DNA of 10,659 bases from Actinomycetes bacterium. Lineage in GTDB: Bacteria; Actinomycetota; Actinomycetes; Actinomycetales; Cellulomonadaceae. Each line of letters opens with the position of its first letter. The first letter of the stretch is position 1. The notes under the pieces are model-generated. The model ran no database searches, had not been told where the DNA came from, and saw nothing but the letters and a program-made list of their open reading frames with translations. Of this stretch, positions 1-5,051 are shown in pieces. The position numbers were made by a program, and so were the translations under genes. The DNA lies in the NCBI GenBank assembly GCA_023424135.1, contig JAFAEH010000205.1:1-10659 (forward strand), given 5' to 3'.

Positions 1-69
1 GGGCCGGTGTCGGCGGCGGCCGTCGCGGACGCGCTGCCCGCGACCGTCGCCGCGGTCCTGCGGCCGTGA
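1..69 (+). CDS. C-terminal end of an upstream gene, probably NAD(P)HX dehydratase/epimerase (nnrD type)
   Basis: Frame 1 is open from the first base and ends in TGA at 67-69. It gives a 22-residue tail rich in Ala and Val that ends LRP. The tail fits the end of the carbohydrate-kinase-like dehydratase domain of NAD(P)HX repair enzymes, with a PVSAAAVADALP-like last helix. In actinobacteria that gene commonly lies just before alr and tsaE, and this placement is the main reason for the call. The stop overlaps the next start by 4 nt (GTGA at 66-69), implying translational coupling to the kinase. The fragment is too short to identify by sequence alone. Confidence 0.5.
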   Translation, partial: GPVSAAAVADALPATVAAVLRP

Positions 70-743
70 GCGGCACGGCACCGGTGCCGGGGCCCGTCGT
101 CGGCGCGGGCGTGACGCCGTTGGCCGCGCCTCTCGCCGAGCGCGTCCGCGCGCTGCTGGCCCGCGGCGGACGCCAGGTGCTCGGGATCGCCGGTGCGCCC
201 GGCGGCGGCAAGTCGACGCTGGCGGCGCAGGTCGCCGCGGCGTTCGCGGACGTCAGCGTCGTCGTGCCGATGGACGGCTTCCACCTCGCCCAGAGCGCGC
301 TCGAGCGGCTCGGCCGGGCCGAGCGCAAGGGCGCACCCGACACGTTCGACGCCGACGGGTACGTCGCGCTGCTGCACCGGCTGCGGACGCCGCGTCCCGG
401 GCACGTGGTCCACGCGCCCGAGTACCGACGGGACCTGCGCAACCCCGTCGCGGGTGCGATCGCGGTGCCGGCGGACGTCCCCCTGGTCGTCACCGAGGGC
501 AACTACCTGCTGCTCGACGCGCACGGGTTCGGCCCCGTCGCGGACCTGCTCGACGAGGCGTGGTTCGTCGCGCCCGACGACGACGTCCGCCTGGCGCGGC
601 TCGTCGCGCGCCACGAGCGGTTCGGCAAGCCACCGGCTGCGGCGCTCGCGTGGTCGACCGGGCCGGACGCCGCGAACGCCCGCCTCGTCGCACCCACCGC
701 GCAGCGTGCGGACGTCGTCGTGGGACCCGACCTGCTGCCGTGA
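66..743 (+). CDS. P-loop nucleoside/nucleotide kinase family protein (uridine kinase/pantothenate kinase-like)
   Basis: A 225-residue protein starting at GTG 66. Visible motifs are a Walker A loop GAPGGGKST at residues 43-51, the MDGFHL segment at 69-74 that follows the second strand in this family, a strand with TEGNYLLL at 143-150, and a lid-like RLVARHERFGK segment around 178-188. This order (P-loop, MDGFH, EGNYLL, R..RH) is that of the uridine-kinase/PanK-like group annotated as nucleoside/nucleotide kinase family. Some members phosphorylate sugars, so the substrate cannot be set from sequence. The product should be a soluble cytosolic ATP-dependent kinase. The start is fixed by the 4-nt overlap with the upstream stop, which suggests co-transcription and coupling. 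A GC-rich hairpin follows the stop. It could help salvage nucleosides or pantothenate-like compounds, but that is inference. Confidence 0.8.
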   Translation: MSGTAPVPGPVVGAGVTPLAAPLAERVRALLARGGRQVLGIAGAPGGGKSTLAAQVAAAFADVSVVVPMDGFHLAQSALERLGRAERKGAPDTFDADGYVALLHRLRTPRPGHVVHAPEYRRDLRNPVAGAIAVPADVPLVVTEGNYLLLDAHGFGPVADLLDEAWFVAPDDDVRLARLVARHERFGKPPAAALAWSTGPDAANARLVAPTAQRADVVVGPDLLP

Positions 744-751
744 CCGGTGCT

Positions 752-777
752 CGCCGGGTCCCTGCGCGGGCCCGGCG
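752..777 (+). terminator. GC-rich hairpin after the kinase gene, candidate terminator
   Basis: The arm GCCGGGTCC (753-761) pairs with GGGCCCGGC (768-776) through one G-T wobble, closed further by C752-G777. The loop is six bases (762-767). It begins 9 nt after the kinase stop and ends 4 nt before the alr -10. No T-run follows, which is common for actinobacterial terminators. It separates the nnrD-kinase pair from alr. Confidence 0.45.
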
Positions 778-781
778 GTGA

Positions 782-794
782 GAGACTGTCGCGC
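782..794 (+). promoter_or_regulatory. Leaderless-type -10 for alr
   Basis: The hexamer GAGACT (782-787) has A at position 2 and T at position 6, the two best conserved positions of the actinobacterial TANNNT -10. It ends exactly 7 nt before GTG 795, which places transcription initiation at the start codon. No good -35 is visible. The overlapping GGTGAGAG (777-784) could instead act as a weak ribosome binding site, so either a leaderless or a leadered start is possible here. Confidence 0.4.
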
Positions 795-1994
795 GTGAAC
801 GACTTCCCCGCACGTGCGGTCGTCGACCTCGCGGCGCTGCGCGGCAACGTGCGCTCCCTGGCCGCCCACGCCCCGACGGCGCAGGTCATGGCCGTCGTCA
901 AGGCCGACGCGTACGGGCACGGTCTGGTGCCGAGCGCGCTCGCGGCGCTCGACGGCGGTGCGACCTGGCTGGGCACGGCGCAGGTCACCGAGGCGCTGCA
1001 CCTGCGCCGCGCAGGCGTCACCGGTGCACGCGTCCTGGCGTGGCTGTACGCGCCGGGTGCGCCGCTGCGCGAGGCCGTCGAGGCGGACGTGGACCTGTCG
1101 GTCGCGGCACGCTGGGCTCTCGACGAGGTCGTCGCCGCCGCCCGCGAGGCCGGTCGCACGGCGCGTGTGCACCTCAAGGTCGACACGGGGCTGGGCCGCA
1201 ACGGCCTGGTCGCCGCCCAGCTGCCCGACGTGCTGGACGCCGCGCTCGCCGCGCAGGCCGAGGGGGTCGTGCGCGTCGTCGGCGTGTTCTCGCACCTGGC
1301 GCTCGCCGACGACCCCGGCAGCCCGGTGGTGGCGGAGCAGGCCGCCGCGTTCGCGCAGGCGGTCGCGCTCGTCGAGTCGGCGGGTGCGGACCTCGAGGTG
1401 CGGCACCTGGCGAACTCGGCCGCGACGCTCACCTCTCCCGCGCTGCACTGGGACCTCGTGCGCCCCGGCATCGCGGTGTACGGGCTGTCCCCGGTGCCGC
1501 AGACGGGCGGCCCGGACCGGTTCGGGCTGGTGCCCGCGATGACGCTCGAGGCCGAGCTCGCGACCGTCAAGCCGGTGCCCGCAGGGTCGGGCGTGTCCTA
1601 CGGGCACGCCTACGTCGTGCCGCAGGACACCGTGCTCGGCGTCGTGCCGCTCGGCTACGGCGACGGGATCCCGCGCCACGCGTCCGGCACGGCCGACCGC
1701 TGGGGCGGCCCCGTGCAGGTCGGCGGGCGACGCCTGGGCGTCGCCGGGCGGGTGTGCATGGACCAGGTCGTCCTCGACCTCGGCCCCGACGCGCGCGAGT
1801 CCGCCGGCGACCGCGTCGTGCTGTGGGGCGACGGGCGCGACGGCGGACCGACCGCCCAGGACTGGGCCGACGTCGCCGGGACGATCTCCTACGAGCTGGT
1901 CACGCGGCTCGGTGCGCGCGTGCCCCGCACGTACGTCGACACCGAGCGCGGCGGGGACGCGGCGGCCGTCGCGACCGCGTCGGTGGGCGCATGA
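795..1994 (+). CDS. alr: Alanine racemase
   Basis: A fold-type III PLP enzyme of 399 residues that interconverts L- and D-alanine for peptidoglycan. The PLP lysine is K36 in AVVKADAYGHG. The barrel continues with HLKVDTGLGRNG (127-138, with K128 and R135), FSHLA, HLANSAA (205-211), RPGIAVYG and the catalytic-tyrosine segment GVSYG (Y269). The CMDQ segment is at 321-324 and YELVTRLGARVPRTY closes the C-terminal domain. The length matches the family. The frame is open further upstream to GTG 747, but GTG 795 is preferred: it gives MNDFPARAVVDLAALRGNV, which aligns with family N-termini, and it follows a -10 element. The stop overlaps the tsaE ATG by 4 nt (1991-1994), so tsaE is co-transcribed. 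The wall function makes it probably essential unless a second racemase exists. Confidence 0.96.
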   Translation: MNDFPARAVVDLAALRGNVRSLAAHAPTAQVMAVVKADAYGHGLVPSALAALDGGATWLGTAQVTEALHLRRAGVTGARVLAWLYAPGAPLREAVEADVDLSVAARWALDEVVAAAREAGRTARVHLKVDTGLGRNGLVAAQLPDVLDAALAAQAEGVVRVVGVFSHLALADDPGSPVVAEQAAAFAQAVALVESAGADLEVRHLANSAATLTSPALHWDLVRPGIAVYGLSPVPQTGGPDRFGLVPAMTLEAELATVKPVPAGSGVSYGHAYVVPQDTVLGVVPLGYGDGIPRHASGTADRWGGPVQVGGRRLGVAGRVCMDQVVLDLGPDARESAGDRVVLWGDGRDGGPTAQDWADVAGTISYELVTRLGARVPRTYVDTERGGDAAAVATASVGA

Positions 1995-2602
1995 GCGGGG
2001 CCGGGCACGCGACGCGCGTGACCGAGGTCCGCCTGCCCGACGCCGACGCGACCCGGGCCTGGGGTCGTGCGCTCGCCGAGGTGCTGCGCGCGGGCGACCT
2101 CGTGGTGCTCACCGGCGACCTCGGTGCGGGCAAGACGACCCTCACGCAGGGCCTCGGCGCGGGCCTGGGCGTGCGCGGGCAGGTCGCGTCGCCGACGTTC
2201 GTCATCGCGCGTGAGCACCCGCCGCTGCCCCGCGAGGACGGCGCGCGGGGCCCCGCGCTCGTGCACGTCGACGCGTACCGGCTGGGCTCGCTCGACGAGG
2301 TCGACGCGCTCGACCTGGACGCCGCGCTCGACGAGGCCGTCACCGTCGTCGAGTGGGGTGCCGGGTGGGTCGAGGGCCTGACCGACGACCGGCTCGAGGT
2401 GCGCCTGCAGCGTCCGCACGGCGGGGTCGGCGACGACGTGGAGGACGCCGCCGCGGGCGAGCGGCTGGCCACGGTGCGTGGTGTGGGGGAGCGTTGGGCC
2501 GGCGTCGTGCTGCCGGGGACGCCGGCGCCCGCGCGCGGTGAGGACACGCCCGGTGAGGACGCGCCCGGTGAGGACATGTCCGTCGAGGAGAGGGACCGCT
2601 GA
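1991..2602 (+). CDS. tsaE: tRNA threonylcarbamoyladenosine biosynthesis ATPase TsaE
   Basis: A 203-residue P-loop ATPase of the YjeE family that works with TsaB and TsaD to add threonylcarbamoyl to A37 of ANN-decoding tRNAs. Walker A is GDLGAGKTT (42-50), SPTF is at 67-70, the HVDAYR strand with its aspartate is at 92-97, and the conserved EW pair is at 121-122. The start ATG overlaps the alr stop (ATGA), and the stop shares one base with the tsaB ATG. The core ends near residue 140. The protein then continues for about 60 residues, longer than the roughly 150-residue enterobacterial protein. The tail is low in complexity and acidic and contains three GED-x-P-like repeats at 183-197. The tail could be a disordered extension that tolerates repeat expansion. 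It contains the AGGAGAGGG element (2587-2595) that serves as the tsaB ribosome binding site. Confidence 0.94.
   Translation: MSGAGHATRVTEVRLPDADATRAWGRALAEVLRAGDLVVLTGDLGAGKTTLTQGLGAGLGVRGQVASPTFVIAREHPPLPREDGARGPALVHVDAYRLGSLDEVDALDLDAALDEAVTVVEWGAGWVEGLTDDRLEVRLQRPHGGVGDDVEDAAAGERLATVRGVGERWAGVVLPGTPAPARGEDTPGEDAPGEDMSVEERDR
2537..2581 (+). repeat. Three 15-bp tandem repeats in the tsaE C-terminal tail
   Basis: Units at 2537-2551, 2552-2566 and 2567-2581 all begin GGTGAGGAC and differ only in the last six bases (ACGCCC, GCGCCC, ATGTCC). They encode GEDTP, GEDAP and GEDMS, so the array stays in frame. It lies about 20 nt before the tsaB start. Each unit contains GGTGAGGA, a Shine-Dalgarno-like stretch. 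Confidence 0.9.
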
Positions 2603-3294
2603 TGTACCTGGGGATCGACACGTCGGGCGCCGTCACCGCCGGGCTCGTCGTGTCGGAGCACGACGCGGTGACGCTCGAGGACGACGCCCCGCGCCGGCAC
2701 GTCGAGCACCTGGTGCCGTTCGTCACGGAGCTGCTGGAGCAGCGGGGGGCGAGCGTGCGCGACCTCACCGGGGTCGTCGTCGGCACGGGGCCCGCACCGT
2801 TCACGGGGCTGCGGGTCGGGCTCGTCACCGCGCGCGTCCTGGGGCTGTCGCTGGGCGTCCCGGTGTGGGGCGTGCCGAGCCCGGACGCGCTCGCCGAGGC
2901 CGCCGTGCGGGCCGGGGTCGACGACGACGGGCAGCCGCTGCTGGTGGTGACCGACGCGCGCCGCCGCGAGGTGTACTGGTCGCGCTACGAGGTGCGTGAC
3001 GGCGTCGCGCACCGCACGGCCGGGCCCGACGTCGCCGCGGCCGCGGACGTGCCGCGCACCCCGGACGACGTCGTGCTCGGCAGCGGGCGGGACCTGTACC
3101 CGGATGTGCTCGGTCCGGCGCACCCGAGGGTGGCGTCCCGTGCGCTCCCCGGGCTGCACCACCCCGACCCGGTGATGCTCGTGCGCATCGCGCTGCGCCG
3201 CCACGCCGCGGGCGAGGCCCTGCCGACCGACCCGCTGTACCTGCGCCGCCCCGACGCGGTCCCGCCGGGTGCGGCCAAGCGGGTGCTCGCATGA
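2602..3294 (+). CDS. tsaB: tRNA threonylcarbamoyladenosine biosynthesis protein TsaB
   Basis: A 230-residue ASKHA-fold scaffold that pairs with TsaD in the t6A synthase. The N-terminal phosphate-loop-like strand MYLGIDTSG (1-9) and the family signature GTGPAPFTGLRVGLVTARVL (61-80) are clear. The signature reads PAPFTGLR where many homologues have PGSFTGLR or PGPFTGLR. RRHVEHLVPFVTELL (31-45) matches the helix with the conserved H-x-x-x-L pattern. A good ribosome binding site, AGGAGAGGG (2587-2595), lies before ATG 2602, which shares one base with the tsaE stop. The gene ends RVLA followed by TGA, inside the first copy of a triplicated 17-bp cassette. As in other TsaB proteins, catalytic metal residues are not expected here because TsaD carries them. 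Confidence 0.94.
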   Translation: MYLGIDTSGAVTAGLVVSEHDAVTLEDDAPRRHVEHLVPFVTELLEQRGASVRDLTGVVVGTGPAPFTGLRVGLVTARVLGLSLGVPVWGVPSPDALAEAAVRAGVDDDGQPLLVVTDARRREVYWSRYEVRDGVAHRTAGPDVAAAADVPRTPDDVVLGSGRDLYPDVLGPAHPRVASRALPGLHHPDPVMLVRIALRRHAAGEALPTDPLYLRRPDAVPPGAAKRVLA

Positions 3295-3331
3295 GCCGGG
3301 CGCTCGCATGACGCGGGGGCTCGCGTGAGCG
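3281..3331 (+). repeat. Triplicated 17-bp stop/start cassette between tsaB and rimI, with two six-codon mini-ORFs
   Basis: Three adjacent copies: GGGTGCTCGCATGAGCC (3281-3297), GGGCGCTCGCATGACGC (3298-3314) and GGGGGCTCGCGTGAGCG (3315-3331). Each contains CGC-A/G-TGA, a stop overlapping a start. Copy 1 holds the tsaB stop and an ATG (3291) opening MSRALA, which stops at 3309-3311. Copy 2 holds ATG 3308 opening MTRGLA, which stops at 3326-3328. Copy 3 holds GTG 3325, the rimI start. Because 17 is not a multiple of three, each copy shifts the frame, and each mini-ORF is linked to the next start by a 4-nt overlap. There is no strong ribosome binding site before GTG 3325, so stop-to-start relay is plausible. 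Confidence 0.85.
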
Positions 3332-3795
3332 CCGCGGCCGTCGACGTCGTCGTGCGGCCCCTGGTCGCCACGGACCTGCCGGACCTCGAACGCATGGAGC
3401 GCGCGCTCTTCGGCGCGGGTGCGTGGTCGCGCGCGACGCTCGCCGAGGAGCTGCGCGGTCCGGGGCGCACGTACGTCGGCGCCGCGACGGCCGACGGTGC
3501 GCTCATCGGGTACGCGGGCTTGTGGTTCGACGGGGACGACGCGCAGGTCATGACGGTCGGCACGGACGCCGCGCACCAGGGACGGGGCGTCGGGCGGCGC
3601 CTGCTGACGACCCTCGTCGAGCACGCGCGCGGCCTCGGCGCGGCGTCGGTGCTGCTCGAGGTACGCGTCGACAACGCGCCCGCGCTGCACCTGTACGACG
3701 CCCTCGGGTTCGAGCGGCTGGGACGTCGCCGCGGCTACTACCAGCCGGAGAACGTCGACGCGTGGACCATGCGGCTGCCGCTGGCGGCCCGCTGA
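3325..3795 (+). CDS. rimI: Ribosomal protein S18-alanine N-acetyltransferase RimI
   Basis: A 156-residue single-domain GNAT protein that transfers acetyl from acetyl-CoA to the N-terminal alanine of ribosomal protein S18 and perhaps other N-termini. The acetyl-CoA pyrophosphate loop is QGRGVG (85-90) followed by RRLL. The LEVR strand (111-114) and NAPALHLYDALGF (117-129) are typical of RimI, as is the RRRGYYQPENVDAWTMRL end (134-151) with its paired tyrosines. Position after tsaB is the usual one in many bacteria. The start GTG 3325 gives MSAAAVDVVVRPL, a normal GNAT beta-1. Earlier ATGs at 3291 and 3308 are in other frames and close after six codons. A hairpin follows 3 nt after the stop, so this is probably the last gene of the alr-tsaE-tsaB-rimI unit. 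Confidence 0.93.
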   Translation: MSAAAVDVVVRPLVATDLPDLERMERALFGAGAWSRATLAEELRGPGRTYVGAATADGALIGYAGLWFDGDDAQVMTVGTDAAHQGRGVGRRLLTTLVEHARGLGAASVLLEVRVDNAPALHLYDALGFERLGRRRGYYQPENVDAWTMRLPLAAR

Positions 3796-3798
3796 CCG

Positions 3799-3825
3799 GT
3801 CGGCCACGGGCCGGGCCCGGCCGAC
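3799..3825 (+). terminator. Hairpin between rimI and sseA, candidate terminator
   Basis: GTCGGCC (3799-3805) pairs with GGCCGAC (3819-3825). Inside it GGG (3808-3810) pairs with CCC (3816-3818) around a five-base loop, leaving a two-base bulge (3806-3807). It starts 3 nt after the rimI stop and ends 14 nt before the sseA start. There is no T-run. It may end the tsaE-tsaB-rimI transcript or only attenuate read-through into sseA. Confidence 0.4.
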
Positions 3826-3839
3826 GAGAAGGGGGAACG

Positions 3840-4835
3840 ATGCGCACGCAGGACGACCCGCGAGCGCGGGTGCTGGTCGAGGCCGACGAGCTCGCGCGGC
3901 TCCTGGCGGACGGTGACGCACCCGCCCTGCTCGACGTGCGCTGGGCGCTCGGTCGTACGGACGGGCACGAGCGCTACCTGCAGGCGCACCTGCCGGGTGC
4001 CGTCTACGTCGACCTCGACACCGAGCTCGCGGCACCGCCGTCGCCGGCGGCGGGACGCCACCCGCTGCCGGACGTCGCCGACCTGGAGCGGGCCGCGCGC
4101 CGCTGGGGCGTGCGCGAGGGCGGTGCGGTCGTCGTGTACGACGACGTCGCGGGCACGTCGGCCGCGCGTGCCTGGTGGCTGCTGCGCTGGGCGGGGGTGC
4201 GTGACGTGCGCATCCTCGACGGCGGGCTGCCCGCGTGGACGGCCGCCGGGTACGGCGTCGAGCCGTGCGAGGTGACACCCGAGCCCGGCGACGTCGTGCT
4301 CGTGCCGGGAGCGCTGGCGACCGTCGACGCCGACGGGGCCGCCGCGCTCGCGGCGTCCGGCGTCCTGCTGGACGCGCGCGCCGCCGAGCGCTACGCGGGG
4401 CGCGTCGAGCCCGTCGACCCGCGTGCCGGTCACGTGCCGGGTGCGGTGAGCGCACCCACGGCCGACAACGTCGGTCCCGACGGCCGGTTCCTGCCCGCCG
4501 AGGCGCTGACCGCCCGCTTCGTGGCCCTGGGGGTGCCGGGGGTCGCGGACGCCCCGGGTCCCGACGGCCGGGACACTGACGGCCGGGACGCCGACGGCCG
4601 GGACCCTGACGGCCGGGACCCTGACGGCCGGGACACTGACGGCCGGGACACTGACGCGCGGGCGCACGGGGTGGTCGAGGTCGCCCGCGGTGGCGTCGGG
4701 GTCTACTGCGGGTCGGGCGTCACCGCATCGCACGAGGTGGCCGCCCTCGCATCGCTCGGCGTGGACGCGGCCCTGTACCCGGGTTCGTGGTCCCAGTGGT
4801 CGAACGACCCCGCCCGCCCCGCGGCCACGTCCTGA
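3840..4835 (+). CDS. sseA: Two-domain sulfurtransferase (3-mercaptopyruvate/thiosulfate sulfurtransferase, rhodanese type)
   Basis: A 331-residue tandem rhodanese protein that moves sulfane sulfur from 3-mercaptopyruvate or thiosulfate to a thiol or cyanide acceptor in the cytosol. Domain 1 (about 12-135) has LLDVRW (30-35), HLPGAVYVDLD (50-60), VVVYDD (97-102) and RILDGGLPAW (124-133), and lacks a catalytic Cys as expected. Domain 2 (about 160-325) has LLDARAAERY (176-185), GHVPGAVSAPTADN (197-210) and the active-site loop YCGSGVTA with Cys290. A CGSGV-type loop favours mercaptopyruvate use, but this is not decisive. An AGAAGGGGG ribosome binding site (3827-3835) precedes ATG 3840 closely. 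Oddly, residues 242-271 are six DGRD-x repeats from a 15-bp minisatellite placed between the ALGV helix and the strand before the active site. The domain cores on both sides remain intact, so the enzyme is probably functional. Confidence 0.92.
   Translation: MRTQDDPRARVLVEADELARLLADGDAPALLDVRWALGRTDGHERYLQAHLPGAVYVDLDTELAAPPSPAAGRHPLPDVADLERAARRWGVREGGAVVVYDDVAGTSAARAWWLLRWAGVRDVRILDGGLPAWTAAGYGVEPCEVTPEPGDVVLVPGALATVDADGAAALAASGVLLDARAAERYAGRVEPVDPRAGHVPGAVSAPTADNVGPDGRFLPAEALTARFVALGVPGVADAPGPDGRDTDGRDADGRDPDGRDPDGRDTDGRDTDARAHGVVEVARGGVGVYCGSGVTASHEVAALASLGVDAALYPGSWSQWSNDPARPAATS
4563..4652 (+). repeat. In-frame 15-bp minisatellite inside sseA (six units)
   Basis: Units start at 4563, 4578, 4593, 4608, 4623 and 4638. 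Each begins GACGGCCGGGAC and ends ACT, GCC, CCT, CCT, ACT, ACT. They encode DGRDT, DGRDA, DGRDP, DGRDP, DGRDT and DGRDT. A decayed seventh unit at 4653-4667 encodes DARAH. The array is preceded by GGTCCCGACGGCCGG (4557-4571), which is identical to 4473-4487 earlier in the same gene and may be the seed. Array length keeps the frame. Confidence 0.93.
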
Positions 4836-4843
4836 CGCTCAGC

Positions 4844-4901
4844 CCCACACCCCACCCGGTCGTGAGAGAGCAATCCGATTGCTCTCTCACGGGGGTGTGG
4901 G
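4844..4901 (+). terminator. First, longest hairpin after sseA; probable bidirectional terminator
   Basis: A perfect stem joins CGTGAGAGAGCAAT (4861-4874) to its complement (4878-4891) around a three-base loop. An outer stem CCCACACCCC (4844-4853) pairs with GGGGTGTGGG (4892-4901), leaving a seven-base side bulge on the left (4854-4860). It starts 9 nt after the sseA stop and sits between convergent genes, so a terminator role in one or both directions is likely. No T-run is present on either side. Confidence 0.55.
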
Positions 4902-5006
4902 TGATCCACCCCGGTCGTGAGAGAGCGATCCGATTGCTCTCTCACGGGGGGTGGGGGTGGGTGATCTACGCGGGTCGTGAGAGAGCGATCCGGTTGCTCT
5001 CTCGCG
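4861..5006. repeat. Array of three near-identical 31-bp palindromes spaced 55-60 bp apart
   Basis: Copies at 4861-4891, 4916-4946 and 4976-5006 each have a left arm CGTGAGAGAGC-A/G-ATC, a central C, and the complementary right arm. Copy 1 is perfect. Copy 2 has one G-T pair. Copy 3 has three G-T pairs (4978/5004, 4987/4995, 4989/4993), so in plus-strand RNA all three keep the full stem. The spacers are themselves related: a G-rich run, then GTGAT-C-C/T-AC, then C/G-rich bases, then GGT before the next copy. The array therefore behaves as a tandem duplication of a 55-60-bp unit, not as unrelated hairpins. No copy lies elsewhere in the window. Confidence 0.93.
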
Positions 5007-5051
5007 GGGGTGGGAGTGGCGGGGCGTGGGGGTGGTGTGGGGTGGGGGTGG
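5006..5051 (+). other. G-tract array next to the hairpins, potential G-quadruplex
   Basis: G runs of three or more occur at 5006-5010, 5012-5014, 5021-5024, 5028-5032, 5039-5042 and 5044-5048. The intervening stretches are 1, 6, 3, 6 and 1 bases, which meets the usual four-tract pattern for an intramolecular G-quadruplex on the plus strand. A shorter set at 4946-4961 has three tracts. The array ends directly at the nitroreductase stop codon. Confidence 0.6.

Noticed and set aside
747..794. A longer alr start at GTG 747
   Set aside because: It would add LAGSLRGPGGERLSR, which runs through a GC-rich hairpin and a -10 element and is not like alanine racemase N-termini.
1900..4455. An 851-codon open frame on the minus strand across alr, tsaE, tsaB, rimI and sseA
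   Set aside because: Its translation is Arg/Pro/Ala-rich with no domain and it lies opposite five well-identified genes. Long antisense open frames are expected at this GC content because stop codons are rare in the phase opposite GC-rich third positions.
4861..5006. Possible CRISPR array (three palindromic repeats with 24- and 29-bp spacers)
   Set aside because: The spacers are related G-rich sequences, not unique. There are only three repeats, no cas gene and no leader. The pattern fits a tandem duplication of one hairpin unit.
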